Under the pieces are notes generated by a model. The model was given only the letters and a program-made list of their open reading frames with translations, did not search any database and had not been told where the DNA came from. Source: Dyadobacter sp. 50-39 (GTDB taxonomy: Bacteria; Bacteroidota; Bacteroidia; Cytophagales; Spirosomataceae). From it: a stretch of DNA of 64,000 bases. Numbering within the stretch: position 1 is the first letter of the stretch; every line of letters starts with the position of its first letter. Shown here in pieces: positions 16,919 through 24,705 of the stretch. The position numbers and the translations under genes were made by a program. Where the stretch lies: contig MKSR01000006.1 of assembly GCA_001898145.1 (NCBI GenBank), forward strand, positions 164,123 through 228,122, written 5' to 3'.

Positions 16919-18346
16919 TCACTCCCAGCCCGGATTCTGCACCAATTTGGGGTTCAAATCCATTTCCCGCTGCGGGATCGGGTGCAGGTAGTGCTTCTCG
17001 GCGGCGTTGGTTTTGCCGGCAGCGTGCAATGCAGTGACCATCCTTTTGGTACGCACCAGGTCGAACCAGCGCTGGAATTCGAACATCAGTTCCAGACGGC
17101 GTTCCAGGTAAATAGCCTCTCGGAACTGGTCCTTGGTCAAACCGGCCAACGCATCCAGCCCGGCACGTTTGCGGACGCGGTTGACAGCGGCGAGCGCATC
17201 GGCCGTCGGGCCGCTGGCTTCGTTCACGGCCTCGGCATAAATCAGCAGGATTTCCGCAAAACGGATCACTGGAATATTCTTCGCCGATTCGGTAGGATTC
17301 ACGATCTGCGCCGGGTCGAAATATTTAAAAAAACGGGGCGGAAAGGTGATTTCCTTACCAGTAGTAGGGCTCACGAGCGAGGTAAAAAAGGTAACCTCCC
17401 GGCGCTTGTCCTTCTCGCTGAACAACTTGTACACATCGGCCTGGGGCTCATCCGTACCCGCAGAAGCCACACCCGGAATTCCTACCGGCGTCGCCGACGA
17501 GGCGAGACGGTTCCCCTGCCCGTTCACATTGGATTTACACTGCGCCGAGAAAATGTGCTCTTTACCGTTCTTGGTAGCAACATTGAACACATCTGCGAAA
17601 TTCTCGAACAAATCGTAACCATACGGCCCATTGATCACTTCGAGGCTCTTGGAAGCGGCCTTGTCCCACTCCTGGCGTGTGAGGTACACCTTCGCTAGGA
17701 TGGATTTGGCGGCACCTCCCGTCGCCCGACCCGCATTCGCGCCCGTGAAGGAATTAGGCAGTGCTTCTGCGTCGGTCAGGTCCCGGATAATCTGCTTGTA
17801 CACCTCTTCCTTCGGCGCACGCGCCACCTGGATGGCCTCATTGTTCAGCGACCCGTTTTCTTCCAGGATCAGCGGCACGTCTCCCCAGAGCCGCACCATG
17901 TTGAAGTACGTCAGCGCACGCAGGAACTTTGCTTCATTCACGAGCCGGGTACGCAGGGCAGCGTCCATTTCAATGCCTGGAATACGCGCAATGGCGATAT
18001 TGGCGCGGTTAATGGCCACATAGCTCTCGCGCCACAACTCGTCCACACGGTCGTTGGTAGTCGAATGCGCCAGTACGGAAATCGTGCGCACATCGGCATT
18101 CGTCACCCGCAGGCCCGCAATCGCATCGTCGGACATGATTTCGAATGCGAGGTGGAAAAGCCGGTTGTACATTGTGAGCCCGCCGTTGTTCAATGCGGCA
18201 TTGTATACGGCCGTAACGGCTGCCAGCGCATCGCTTTCGGTTTTGTAAAACTGTTCGGTGGTAATGAGGGAGGCGGGATCTTCATTCAGGTCCGTGCAGG
18301 CCGTGAAGCTGAAAATGCCCAGGATCAAGAAAAATAGCTTTTTCAT
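16919..18346 (-). CDS. SusD/RagB family outer-membrane lipoprotein
   Basis: This is a 475-residue protein with lipoprotein signal MKKLFFLILGIFSFTAC (Cys17) followed by TDLNEDPASLITTEQFYKTES, the standard SusD opening. TPR-like helices (NEAKFLRALTYFNMVRLWGDVPLI; RATGGAAKSILAKVYLTRQEWDKAA) and the C-terminal block IRFAEILLIYAEAVNEASG ... AVNRVRKRAGL ... FREAIYLERRLELMFEFQRWFDLVRT are textbook. It acts as the surface lid of the SusC channel, capturing ligand at the outer face. It pairs with the susC gene 80 bp upstream and precedes five intact sulfatases. Confidence 0.95.
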   Translation of the reverse strand: MKKLFFLILGIFSFTACTDLNEDPASLITTEQFYKTESDALAAVTAVYNAALNNGGLTMYNRLFHLAFEIMSDDAIAGLRVTNADVRTISVLAHSTTNDRVDELWRESYVAINRANIAIARIPGIEMDAALRTRLVNEAKFLRALTYFNMVRLWGDVPLILEENGSLNNEAIQVARAPKEEVYKQIIRDLTDAEALPNSFTGANAGRATGGAAKSILAKVYLTRQEWDKAASKSLEVINGPYGYDLFENFADVFNVATKNGKEHIFSAQCKSNVNGQGNRLASSATPVGIPGVASAGTDEPQADVYKLFSEKDKRREVTFFTSLVSPTTGKEITFPPRFFKYFDPAQIVNPTESAKNIPVIRFAEILLIYAEAVNEASGPTADALAAVNRVRKRAGLDALAGLTKDQFREAIYLERRLELMFEFQRWFDLVRTKRMVTALHAAGKTNAAEKHYLHPIPQREMDLNPKLVQNPGWE

Positions 18347-18426
18347 ATGTTGTCAATTGTGGTCATGAATTGCCATGTGTTCGTCAGCCCGACTACCCAC
18401 AGCAAAGCCTGACTTTTCGAATTTGC

Positions 18427-21400
18427 TTAAAATGAGATACTTAAACCACCCAGAAACGACTTACTGCCGGGGTACACGCTGTAATCGATCCCCTGGGCGA
18501 GCGTGCTCTGTTCATTGCGGCTTACCTCGGGATCAAAGCCGGTGTACCTGGTGAAAGTGAGCAGGTTGGCGGCGGACACATATACTTTGATCTGGCTGGC
18601 GCGGATTTTCGAAGCCAGCGCTTTCGGCAGGTTGTAACCCAGCGTCACGTTTTTCAGGCGTAGGAACGACGCATCTTCTACATACCGGCTCGTGTTCACC
18701 GGCGCCGGATCTTCAAATGCCCGTTGGATGACGTTAGTCGGGTTGGACGGCGTCCAGCGTTCCAACGCGGTTACCGATGCATTCTGCTGGCCGGTGAGGA
18801 GTTCGAGCTGCTGTTTGTTCTGGTTGAAGAGCTTGTTTCCGTAGGTGCCCTGGAAGAAAAAGCTCAGGTCGAAATTGAGATAGGACAAGGTGTTGGTAAT
18901 GCCTCCCTGAAATTTCGGCTGGGCATTTCCGATAATCATGCGGTCGTCTGCCTGGGTGATTTTACCATCTCCGTTGATATCCACATAGCGGCGGTCGCCG
19001 GGCTTGGTGGTAGCAGGGTTAATGGTCGGCAGGTTCGCAATGTCGTCGCCGGTCTGGAAAAGGCCATTGGTTTTATACCCATAAAATGATCCCAATGGCT
19101 GCCCTACCTGCGCAATGTTGGCCCCTGAAATGATGTAGTTGGCACCGTCACCGAGTGTCAGCACTTTATTGCGGTTTATGGAAAACACAAAATTGGTATT
19201 CCAGGTAAATGCGCCGGTGAAATTTTCTGTATTAATGCCGAGTTCAATGCCTTTGTTCTCAACCGAGCCATAGTTCTGCAACGCGGTCGACTGCCCGGTG
19301 GTGTAAGGGATCGGCACGTTCAGCAACAGGTTCGTCGTCTTTTTGTAGTACGCATCGAACACCAGGTTAATGCGGTTTTTGTAAAGCGAAAGGTCGATAC
19401 CGGCATCATATTGGGCAGTGGTTTCCCAGCCGAGTTCGGGGTTAGCAATGCGGTTGGGCGCAAAACCTATGTAGGTTTGGCCACCGAAGAAATAAGTATT
19501 GGAATTCAAAGTCGCCAGCGAAAGGTACTGCCCGATTTCCTGGTTGCCCGTCACACCTGCGCTCAGGCGCAGTTTGAGGTTACTGATATGCTTGTAGTTA
19601 GCCAAAAAATCCTCCCTCGAAATATTCCAAGCAAATGCGGCGGAGGGGAAATATCCCCATTTCTTGTCTTCGCCAAACCGGGAGGAACCGTCGGCGCGGC
19701 CGCTCACAGTAAAAATGTACTTCTGGTCGATGGAGTAGTTGATCCGCCCCAGCCAGGAGTTCAGTGCCCAGGCCGACGAACCCGACGAAGGCTGGCTGTA
19801 TACCGACCCGCTGCCCAGATCATTGTATTCCAACTGATCGGTCACAAACGCTTCGGACGCAGCAATGGCACTCTCCGTTTCGAATGCCTGCTGCGTGTAC
19901 CCGACGACAACGTTGAGCGAATGCGTTTGGTTAAATGTTTTGGAATAGCTTAATGTATTTTCATTCAGCCAGGTAGACGAAAACTTGCTACCTACCGACG
20001 CTTTGCCGGTGGGATTGGAGTTCGCACCCTGGTATAGGTCCGACGGCACATAGCGGTTCTGCTTGTTGTTGATCACATCCGTGCCGAACGACACTTTTCC
20101 CACCAGTCCGTCCAGAAAAGTATATTCACCAAACACATTACCCAGCACGCGGTAAGTCTTGGTTTGGTTTACTTCTTTTTCCAACGTGGCGATGGGATTA
20201 CCGAGCGGCGTTTCGAACTCGCTCTGGTAGGTATATTTTCCGGTAGCGTCGTACACATTAACGGCCGGAGGCATGGCGAGCAATGCGTTCACAACGCCGT
20301 TGTTGGCCACCTGTGCCGTGATTTTACTGGCCGTCAGGTTCACACCAACCTTGAATTTGGCAGAAAAATCACGGTCGAGGTTGATACGGCCGGAGTAGCG
20401 CTCGAAGTCGGTGTTGCGCAGTACGCCGTTCTGTTTGAAATAGTTACCCGAAATCGAGTAACGCGTGCGATCGTCACCGCCGGTGAGCGACAGCTGATGG
20501 TTCTGGATGGGTGCCGAGCGGAAAGCTTCGCCCTGCCAGTCGGTACCGTCGCCCAATGCGTCGATCTGTGCCTGGGTGTAGTAAGGTGCTTTTCCGGAAT
20601 TCACGCGGGCGTCGTTTTTCAGCAATGCCCAATCGCGTGCGCTGGTAAGAACATCCACTTTTTTCAATACCTTCTGGGTACCGTAGTAAGCGTCGTAGGT
20701 CAGTGTATTCTGCCCGGCCTTCCCTTTTTTGGTCGTAATAATCACTACCCCATTGGCACCGCGAGAGCCGTAAATGGCTGTGGCAGAAGCATCTTTCAAC
20801 ACTTCTATGGATTCGATATCGCTCGGGTTGAGGCTGGACAATGCATTGATGCTCGGCCCGGCGGTCACACCGGCGCTGGCGTCGGCATTGCTGTTGTACA
20901 CCGGAAAGCCATCGATCACATACAGCGGCTCGTTACCGCCCGTGATGGAATTGCCCCCGCGTATGCGTATGCTCACGGCCGCACCCGGCTGCCCCGATGT
21001 TTGCGTCACCTGCACGCCCGCGGCGGCTCCCTGCAAGGCGCGATCGAACGAGCTGATGGGCTGTTTCAGAGCCAGTTGCGGCACCGATGACACCGACCCG
21101 GTAATGTCGCCTTTTTTCTGGGTACCATAGCCGATCACCACCACCTCGTCGAGCACGTTGGCGGTTTTCAGCACTATTTCCGCGGCTTCGCCGGTCAGTT
21201 CGTAAATATCGATTTCCTGCTGCTGGTAGCCGGTCAGGTTCACTTGCAATGTGAATGGGAAGTCGTCGGGTGCAGGGATGGAAAATTTGCCGTCGAGGTC
21301 AGTGGCGGCATAGCGCGAAGTGCCCTTCAACACCACGGTCGCACCGGGTATCGTTTGCCCGGAAGCGTCTTTCACGACCCCGGAGACGGTTTCCTGGGCA

Positions 21401-21456
21401 TAGGAATGACTTAAAAAGCCTGTCAGGAACAGGACCACGTAAAGGTACCTTCTCAT
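18427..21456 (-). CDS. SusC/RagA family TonB-dependent outer-membrane transporter
   Basis: This is a 1009-residue receptor with signal peptide ending SHSYAQ, a carboxypeptidase-regulatory-like beta-sandwich (residues about 23-103), and the TonB box/plug start DEVVVIGYGTQKKGDITGSVSSV. The plug contains the PLYVIDGFPV and EVLKDASATAIYGSRGANGVVIITTKKG hallmarks, and a C-terminal 22-strand barrel ends in F. No STN domain, so it is not tied to FecI/FecR signalling. It probably imports a sulfated oligomer or ester for the sulfatases behind it. Promoter/operator C lies about 270 nt upstream, leaving a long untranslated leader. Confidence 0.95.
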   Translation of the reverse strand: MRRYLYVVLFLTGFLSHSYAQETVSGVVKDASGQTIPGATVVLKGTSRYAATDLDGKFSIPAPDDFPFTLQVNLTGYQQQEIDIYELTGEAAEIVLKTANVLDEVVVIGYGTQKKGDITGSVSSVPQLALKQPISSFDRALQGAAAGVQVTQTSGQPGAAVSIRIRGGNSITGGNEPLYVIDGFPVYNSNADASAGVTAGPSINALSSLNPSDIESIEVLKDASATAIYGSRGANGVVIITTKKGKAGQNTLTYDAYYGTQKVLKKVDVLTSARDWALLKNDARVNSGKAPYYTQAQIDALGDGTDWQGEAFRSAPIQNHQLSLTGGDDRTRYSISGNYFKQNGVLRNTDFERYSGRINLDRDFSAKFKVGVNLTASKITAQVANNGVVNALLAMPPAVNVYDATGKYTYQSEFETPLGNPIATLEKEVNQTKTYRVLGNVFGEYTFLDGLVGKVSFGTDVINNKQNRYVPSDLYQGANSNPTGKASVGSKFSSTWLNENTLSYSKTFNQTHSLNVVVGYTQQAFETESAIAASEAFVTDQLEYNDLGSGSVYSQPSSGSSAWALNSWLGRINYSIDQKYIFTVSGRADGSSRFGEDKKWGYFPSAAFAWNISREDFLANYKHISNLKLRLSAGVTGNQEIGQYLSLATLNSNTYFFGGQTYIGFAPNRIANPELGWETTAQYDAGIDLSLYKNRINLVFDAYYKKTTNLLLNVPIPYTTGQSTALQNYGSVENKGIELGINTENFTGAFTWNTNFVFSINRNKVLTLGDGANYIISGANIAQVGQPLGSFYGYKTNGLFQTGDDIANLPTINPATTKPGDRRYVDINGDGKITQADDRMIIGNAQPKFQGGITNTLSYLNFDLSFFFQGTYGNKLFNQNKQQLELLTGQQNASVTALERWTPSNPTNVIQRAFEDPAPVNTSRYVEDASFLRLKNVTLGYNLPKALASKIRASQIKVYVSAANLLTFTRYTGFDPEVSRNEQSTLAQGIDYSVYPGSKSFLGGLSISF

Positions 21457-21723
21457 TAGTTAGTAGTAAGCGGGTTTGGTAAATGTTAAGTAAAACGGGT
21501 TTAACTGAACTTTGGAAAAATGATTATGATATGGATACGTCCTTAGCCAACGACTACCGGAATGGCAGCACGCAGCAAGTGAGCGTTAACGTTAATTCAT
21601 ATACGCAATGCAGCGCATACGCGAAACCCGCCCCTGTGTTTAAAGCAATACAGGCATTTGCAGATGTACCGTCTTGGAAATGGTGGTTATTTCCGGTCGA
21701 CAGGGTTTCAATAAAATAGTTAC
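21457..21723 (-). promoter_or_regulatory. Long 5' leader of the susCD-sulfatase unit
   Basis: This 267-nt stretch separates promoter C from the susC start codon and has no convincing gene. One minus-strand mini-frame (MRCIAYMN) carries a Cys codon, and a run reading TGCTGCGTGCTGCC resembles the Cys-codon end of the leader peptide ahead of the binding-protein gene, but no start codon leads into it. I see no known riboswitch. Its length, shared with the other two members of the regulon, suggests post-transcriptional control. Confidence 0.35.
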
Positions 21724-21771
21724 TCTATAAATTCGGTAGGCAAAGTAAATTTATCAATCCCAATAATCCAA
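21724..21771 (-). promoter_or_regulatory. Promoter C with overlapping sulfur-type operator
   Basis: On the minus strand TTG (21769-21771) and TTTG (21741-21744) are 24 bases apart, identical to promoters A and B. The adjoining dyad (21724-21740, CCTACCGAATTTATAGA in RNA sense) keeps the TAGr / CTA arms. The sequence TAAATTTACTTTG around the -7 box is shared base for base with promoter B. It drives susC, susD and the sulfatase genes. Confidence 0.65.
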
Positions 21772-21827
21772 GGATCTTCCTCGATTATTGGGATATTTTA
21801 AGCGTGAAATGCTGTCAGGAAATTGGG

Positions 21828-22508
21828 TTAATCCGCTTTGGTCACTTTAACTTCCGAAAAATGCCCGAGCGTGCCGGGTCCTATCCATAGGCCAATGCTC
21901 CCGCGCAGGTCTTTCCCCTGTTTGAGGTCGTTCACGATTAAGGTCGGCTGCGAAGCGCCATTGACATAGAATTTCGCCGTCTGGTCCTTCACTTCGATCT
22001 TCACCCTGGTCCATTCGGCGGGCTGCATATCCGCATATGCCTCGTATTTTTCAGGCGTTTCTTTCCGCAGCTTCTCCCACGGGAACCCGGGCATGGACAC
22101 GTACTGCGTGGAATGGTTACGGCGTACCTGGTCATCGGCGCGGCCATTGGTGGGGCGGATGTAGAACAACTCCATTTTGGAAGTGTCGGCCGCCACCCGG
22201 AAAGCTATCCCGACAAACCCGCGGGCGCCTTCCCCGGAATTCGCTTTGGGCTGGCCCGAAATGGTCGCTTCTATCGTTCCATTATGAAAATCGACGCCTT
22301 TCAACACTGCAACAGTCTTCTCATTCACAGCTACTTGTGCCATTTCTACGGCGACAGCCGGTTTGCCTTTATAATCGGCGGCGACGGCAGTTACCTGATA
22401 AGGCGTAAGTGACGCGGGTTTAAGGTCGATCGCCTGCGCATTGGCAGACGCAGCGAATATGGACAATGCAAATGCCAGTCCCAGGGCAGTGGTTGTGATT
22501 TTCTTCAT
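21828..22508 (-). CDS. Secreted DUF1080/LamG-like protein
   Basis: This encodes 226 residues from ATG at 22508, with signal peptide ending AASANAQ. The body is a concanavalin-like jelly roll of the 3-keto-disaccharide hydrolase/DUF1080 sort: FHNGTIEATISGQPK, GFVGIAFRV, FYIRPTNGRADDQVRRNHSTQYVS, WTRVKIEVKDQTAKFYVNG and GSIGLWIGPGTLGHFSEVKV. Such domains bind or process sugars in the periplasm; a catalytic role is not certain here. It follows a broken sulfatase gene by 60 bp on the same strand. Confidence 0.75.
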   Translation of the reverse strand: MKKITTTALGLAFALSIFAASANAQAIDLKPASLTPYQVTAVAADYKGKPAVAVEMAQVAVNEKTVAVLKGVDFHNGTIEATISGQPKANSGEGARGFVGIAFRVAADTSKMELFYIRPTNGRADDQVRRNHSTQYVSMPGFPWEKLRKETPEKYEAYADMQPAEWTRVKIEVKDQTAKFYVNGASQPTLIVNDLKQGKDLRGSIGLWIGPGTLGHFSEVKVTKAD

Positions 22509-22568
22509 GGCTTGTTTTAAGGTAAAAAGGTAATGGTTAGCAAAATACGAAACCATTCCACAAACTAC

Positions 22569-23360
22569 CTATTTTCCGGCATTTTTCCCGGCTGCCCGCT
22601 CGGCCCTTTTCCGGATATGGCTATCGTCGGAAGGCATCCGCTGAACGAGCGGCGGCGGGGTATTGCCTATTTGCCTTTTATAAACTTCCAGCGAGGCCAA
22701 CAGCTCCCTGGCTTTCGCGGGGTTCGATTTCAGTAAATTATTCTGCTCGCCCAGGTCGGTTTTAAGGTTAAAAAGCAAGGTATCCTCCGCAGCGACGATT
22801 ACCGCATTGCCCTGTTTCACCTCTTTTTGCGGCAGCCTGATCTTCCAGTCGCCCTTGCGATATGCTTCGATAATGCCATTTGAATAATAGGCAAACTCAT
22901 TGCCCTTCCGCTTGCCGGTACCGAACAGCACCGGACTGATATCTTCTCCGTCGAGCGGCTTTTTGGTTTGCGATTTCTGGCTGCCTGTGAGACCGATAAT
23001 CGTTGGATAGAGGTCCAGGTGCGACGCCAGGTCGTCGTACACCGTACCGGGTTTGATTTTGCCTGGCCAGCAGGCTACGGTCGGCACGCGTTGCCCCCTT
23101 CGAACGTAGTGCCTTTCCCTGCCGCAGCGACGCTGCCGAGCCACCCTCCACGTCGAAAATCGGGTAATGTACAGAAAGAACGGCTTGTCCCTGTTCTGAT
23201 CGATGAAACGCACGGCTTCCCTCGTATAAGTCTGCGTGATATACTTCTGATTCACCTTAATGCTATCGACGTCATTACCCCGCAGGTACGCCACGCCCAT
23301 CATATCATTGCTGTACGGAATGCCGTAGTATTTTTCCAATAAACCTACTTTTTTCCGGGA
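22569..23360 (-). pseudogene. Sulfatase remnant, N-terminus lost and frameshifted
   Basis: The frame from about 23360 reads GLLEKYYGIPYSNDMMGVAYLRG, which is the middle of an S1 sulfatase, then FFLYIT. Here it derails into ARQRRCGRERHYVRRG while another frame carries GGWLGSVAAAGKGTTFEGG, the normal late block; the frames rejoin at a run of five C near 23093-23098 as QRVPTVACWPGKIKPGTVYDD. The C-terminal portion (LFNLKTDLGEQNNLLKSNPAKARELL) is intact. The first ~130 residues with the formylglycine site and some 60 mid-domain residues are gone. It cannot be active. A terminator lies just upstream. Confidence 0.8.
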
Positions 23361-23376
23361 TAATGAATGGGGGGTA

Positions 23377-23413
23377 AAGAAAAAGCGGGCACTACATGAA
23401 GTCGTACCCGCTT
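23377..23413 (-). terminator. Rho-independent terminator after binding-protein gene
   Basis: On the minus strand AAGCGGG ... CCCGCTT forms a 7-bp stem (arms 23407-23413 and 23383-23389) followed by TTTTTCTTT. It begins 13 nt after the stop of the periplasmic binding protein gene and separates it from the sulfatase remnant. Confidence 0.75.
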
Positions 23414-23425
23414 GGCATGCAAACC

Positions 23426-24358
23426 TTACTTTACAGCCTGAAATCGTTCCAGTTTCTCTTTTTCGTCGGCCAGGCGCTTGGCGTCGGCTTTCAGGTAACC
23501 AAACTGGTGAAGGTCTTTATCAGCATTCGCCGCCACCCAAAGCAGGAATTTCTTGGCTTCGGGGTTCGAATTGTTTTTAGCAATGGAAAAATGGATGTTT
23601 TCAACCGGCACGTTTTTCACTTTTCCAGCTTCCAGAGTTGCAATCACCTGGTCCAGGTTTTCCAATGCCTTTTCTTCTTTCGAAACCCGGCCATTGCCAT
23701 CCAGGTCTACGGGGATGATCGTTAACCCGTCCAGCGGTTTCCGGCTTTGCAGGTCGTAAGCGAGGCCAGGCGTCGTATAAGTAATTCCCGTCTCATCTTT
23801 CAGCAGTGCTTTGATCAAATGCTCGTCGGCACCCGCGATCGCCTTTCCTTTGATATTCTGCTGCTCGTAACCAAAATAGCGGGCAAAAGTGAGCGGCGCG
23901 CCGGCCTTTTGCAGGCGGGTATAAACGGTATATGGTGTGTTAAGCGATTTGTCTTTTTCAGCGTAAATATCGTGGAAGAAAATCTGCTTGTACGTTTTTT
24001 CATTCAGCCCTTTATCAGCATACTCCTTTGCAAACGCCGACTTTGCATTTGCCACCGGCAGCAATGCATACCGGCCGATCGAAATATACTCGCGGGTTTC
24101 TTTCACTTCCTTTTCCTGGTCGTACGCCTCTATCAGCAGATCATATTTAGCGGGATCGGTGATAGTACGGGTTTCGATAGCAATCTGCGCCTTGGGATTG
24201 GCGGCAGTGTACTCCCTGATCCACTTATCGACCAGCGGGTAAGCAAATCGTACGCCCGTAATGATCACTTTGTTTTCGTTGGATTCCTGCGCAAATGCGT
24301 GGGAAAAAGCAGCCAGCGCAAGACCTGCTGCCAAAAAAATAGTCTTCAAGTTTCTCAT
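23426..24358 (-). CDS. Periplasmic binding protein, PstS/sulfate-type fold
   Basis: This is a 310-residue secreted protein with signal peptide ending SHAFAQ. The type II periplasmic-binding fold is suggested by KVIITGVRFAYPLVDKWIREYTAANPKAQIAIET and YDLLIEAYDQEKEVKETREYISIGRYALLPVANAKS, with YKQIFFHDIYAEKD and ITYTTPGLAYDLQSRKPLDG later, as in phosphate/sulfate ABC binding proteins. An EF-hand-like loop, DLDGNGRVSKEE (about residues 222-233), is inserted. No ABC permease or ATPase lies nearby, so it may instead hand ligand to, or sense for, an outer-membrane system. Promoter B, a Cys-ending leader peptide and the sulfatase context suggest an oxyanion or organosulfur ligand, which is inference. 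Confidence 0.7.
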   Translation of the reverse strand: MRNLKTIFLAAGLALAAFSHAFAQESNENKVIITGVRFAYPLVDKWIREYTAANPKAQIAIETRTITDPAKYDLLIEAYDQEKEVKETREYISIGRYALLPVANAKSAFAKEYADKGLNEKTYKQIFFHDIYAEKDKSLNTPYTVYTRLQKAGAPLTFARYFGYEQQNIKGKAIAGADEHLIKALLKDETGITYTTPGLAYDLQSRKPLDGLTIIPVDLDGNGRVSKEEKALENLDQVIATLEAGKVKNVPVENIHFSIAKNNSNPEAKKFLLWVAANADKDLHQFGYLKADAKRLADEKEKLERFQAVK

Positions 24359-24437
24359 GATGTTAAAATGGTTGGAGCCGCGGACTGATCGGCCAGCATG
24401 TAAGATGATATGTAACAGGGTGAAAATCGGATAGCGG

Positions 24438-24451
24438 CGACGTGGTCGTCG
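24438..24451 (-). promoter_or_regulatory. Hairpin just after the Cys leader peptide
   Basis: In RNA sense CGACG-ACCA-CGTCG is a compact 5-bp stem with a 4-nt loop, starting 10 nt after the stop codon of the leader peptide and about 80 nt before the binding-protein ATG. A ribosome paused on the terminal Cys codons would lie over or next to it. Its role in attenuation is inferred. Confidence 0.4.
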
Positions 24452-24461
24452 TCAAAACTAA

Positions 24462-24560
24462 TCAGCAACAGCAACGGTATGCTTGCCTGGAAGAATGCAG
24501 AAAGTGGCCCACCATAGGCACAATGGTCATGCGCGAAGAATAACGATCCATCGATTTCAT
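24462..24560 (-). CDS. Cysteine-ending leader peptide (32 residues)
   Basis: An uninterrupted frame from ATG at 24560 to TGA at 24462-24464 encodes MKSMDRYSSRMTIVPMVGHF followed by LHSSRQAYRCCC. Three consecutive Cys codons (TGC TGT TGC) sit immediately before the stop. The frame lies wholly inside the leader between promoter B and the binding-protein gene, about 65 nt after the predicted transcription start. Runs of a regulatory amino acid at the end of a leader peptide are the hallmark of ribosome-mediated attenuation, and poly-Cys leaders control sulfur genes in mycobacteria. A short hairpin follows the stop. No ribosome binding site is obvious, which is normal in this phylum. Confidence 0.55.
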   Translation of the reverse strand: MKSMDRYSSRMTIVPMVGHFLHSSRQAYRCCC

Positions 24561-24614
24561 GTTTTGAAAAAGATTGTTGTACCGATCTCGTCTGCTGGTG
24601 GTTAACAGATAAAA

Positions 24615-24662
24615 TCTACTAATTTGATAGACAAAGTAAATTTAAAGAAATTGAAAACGCAA
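24615..24662 (-). promoter_or_regulatory. Promoter B with overlapping sulfur-type operator
   Basis: On the minus strand TTG (24660-24662) and TTTG (24632-24635) are 24 bases apart. The dyad TCTATCAAATTAGTAGA (24615-24631) abuts the -7 box, with TCTA / TAGA outer arms and pairing AA/TT inside. The CCCCTTGC context around the -33 box is shared with promoter A, and AAATTTACTTTG with promoter C. It drives the Cys leader peptide and the binding-protein gene. Confidence 0.65.
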
Positions 24663-24705
24663 GGGGTTGGCTTGAAATTCATTGAAAATTGAGGAATTGA
24701 AGCAT

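Noticed and set aside
21594-21620. MRCIAYMN mini-frame in the susC leader as a Cys leader peptide
   Set aside because: Only one Cys codon, eight residues, and the nearby TGCTGC run has no start codon leading into it. Too weak beside the clear leader at 24462-24560.
21457-21723. SAM or cobalamin riboswitch in the long leaders
   Set aside because: I could not find the conserved core of a known riboswitch in any of the three leaders by eye; a covariance-model search would settle it.
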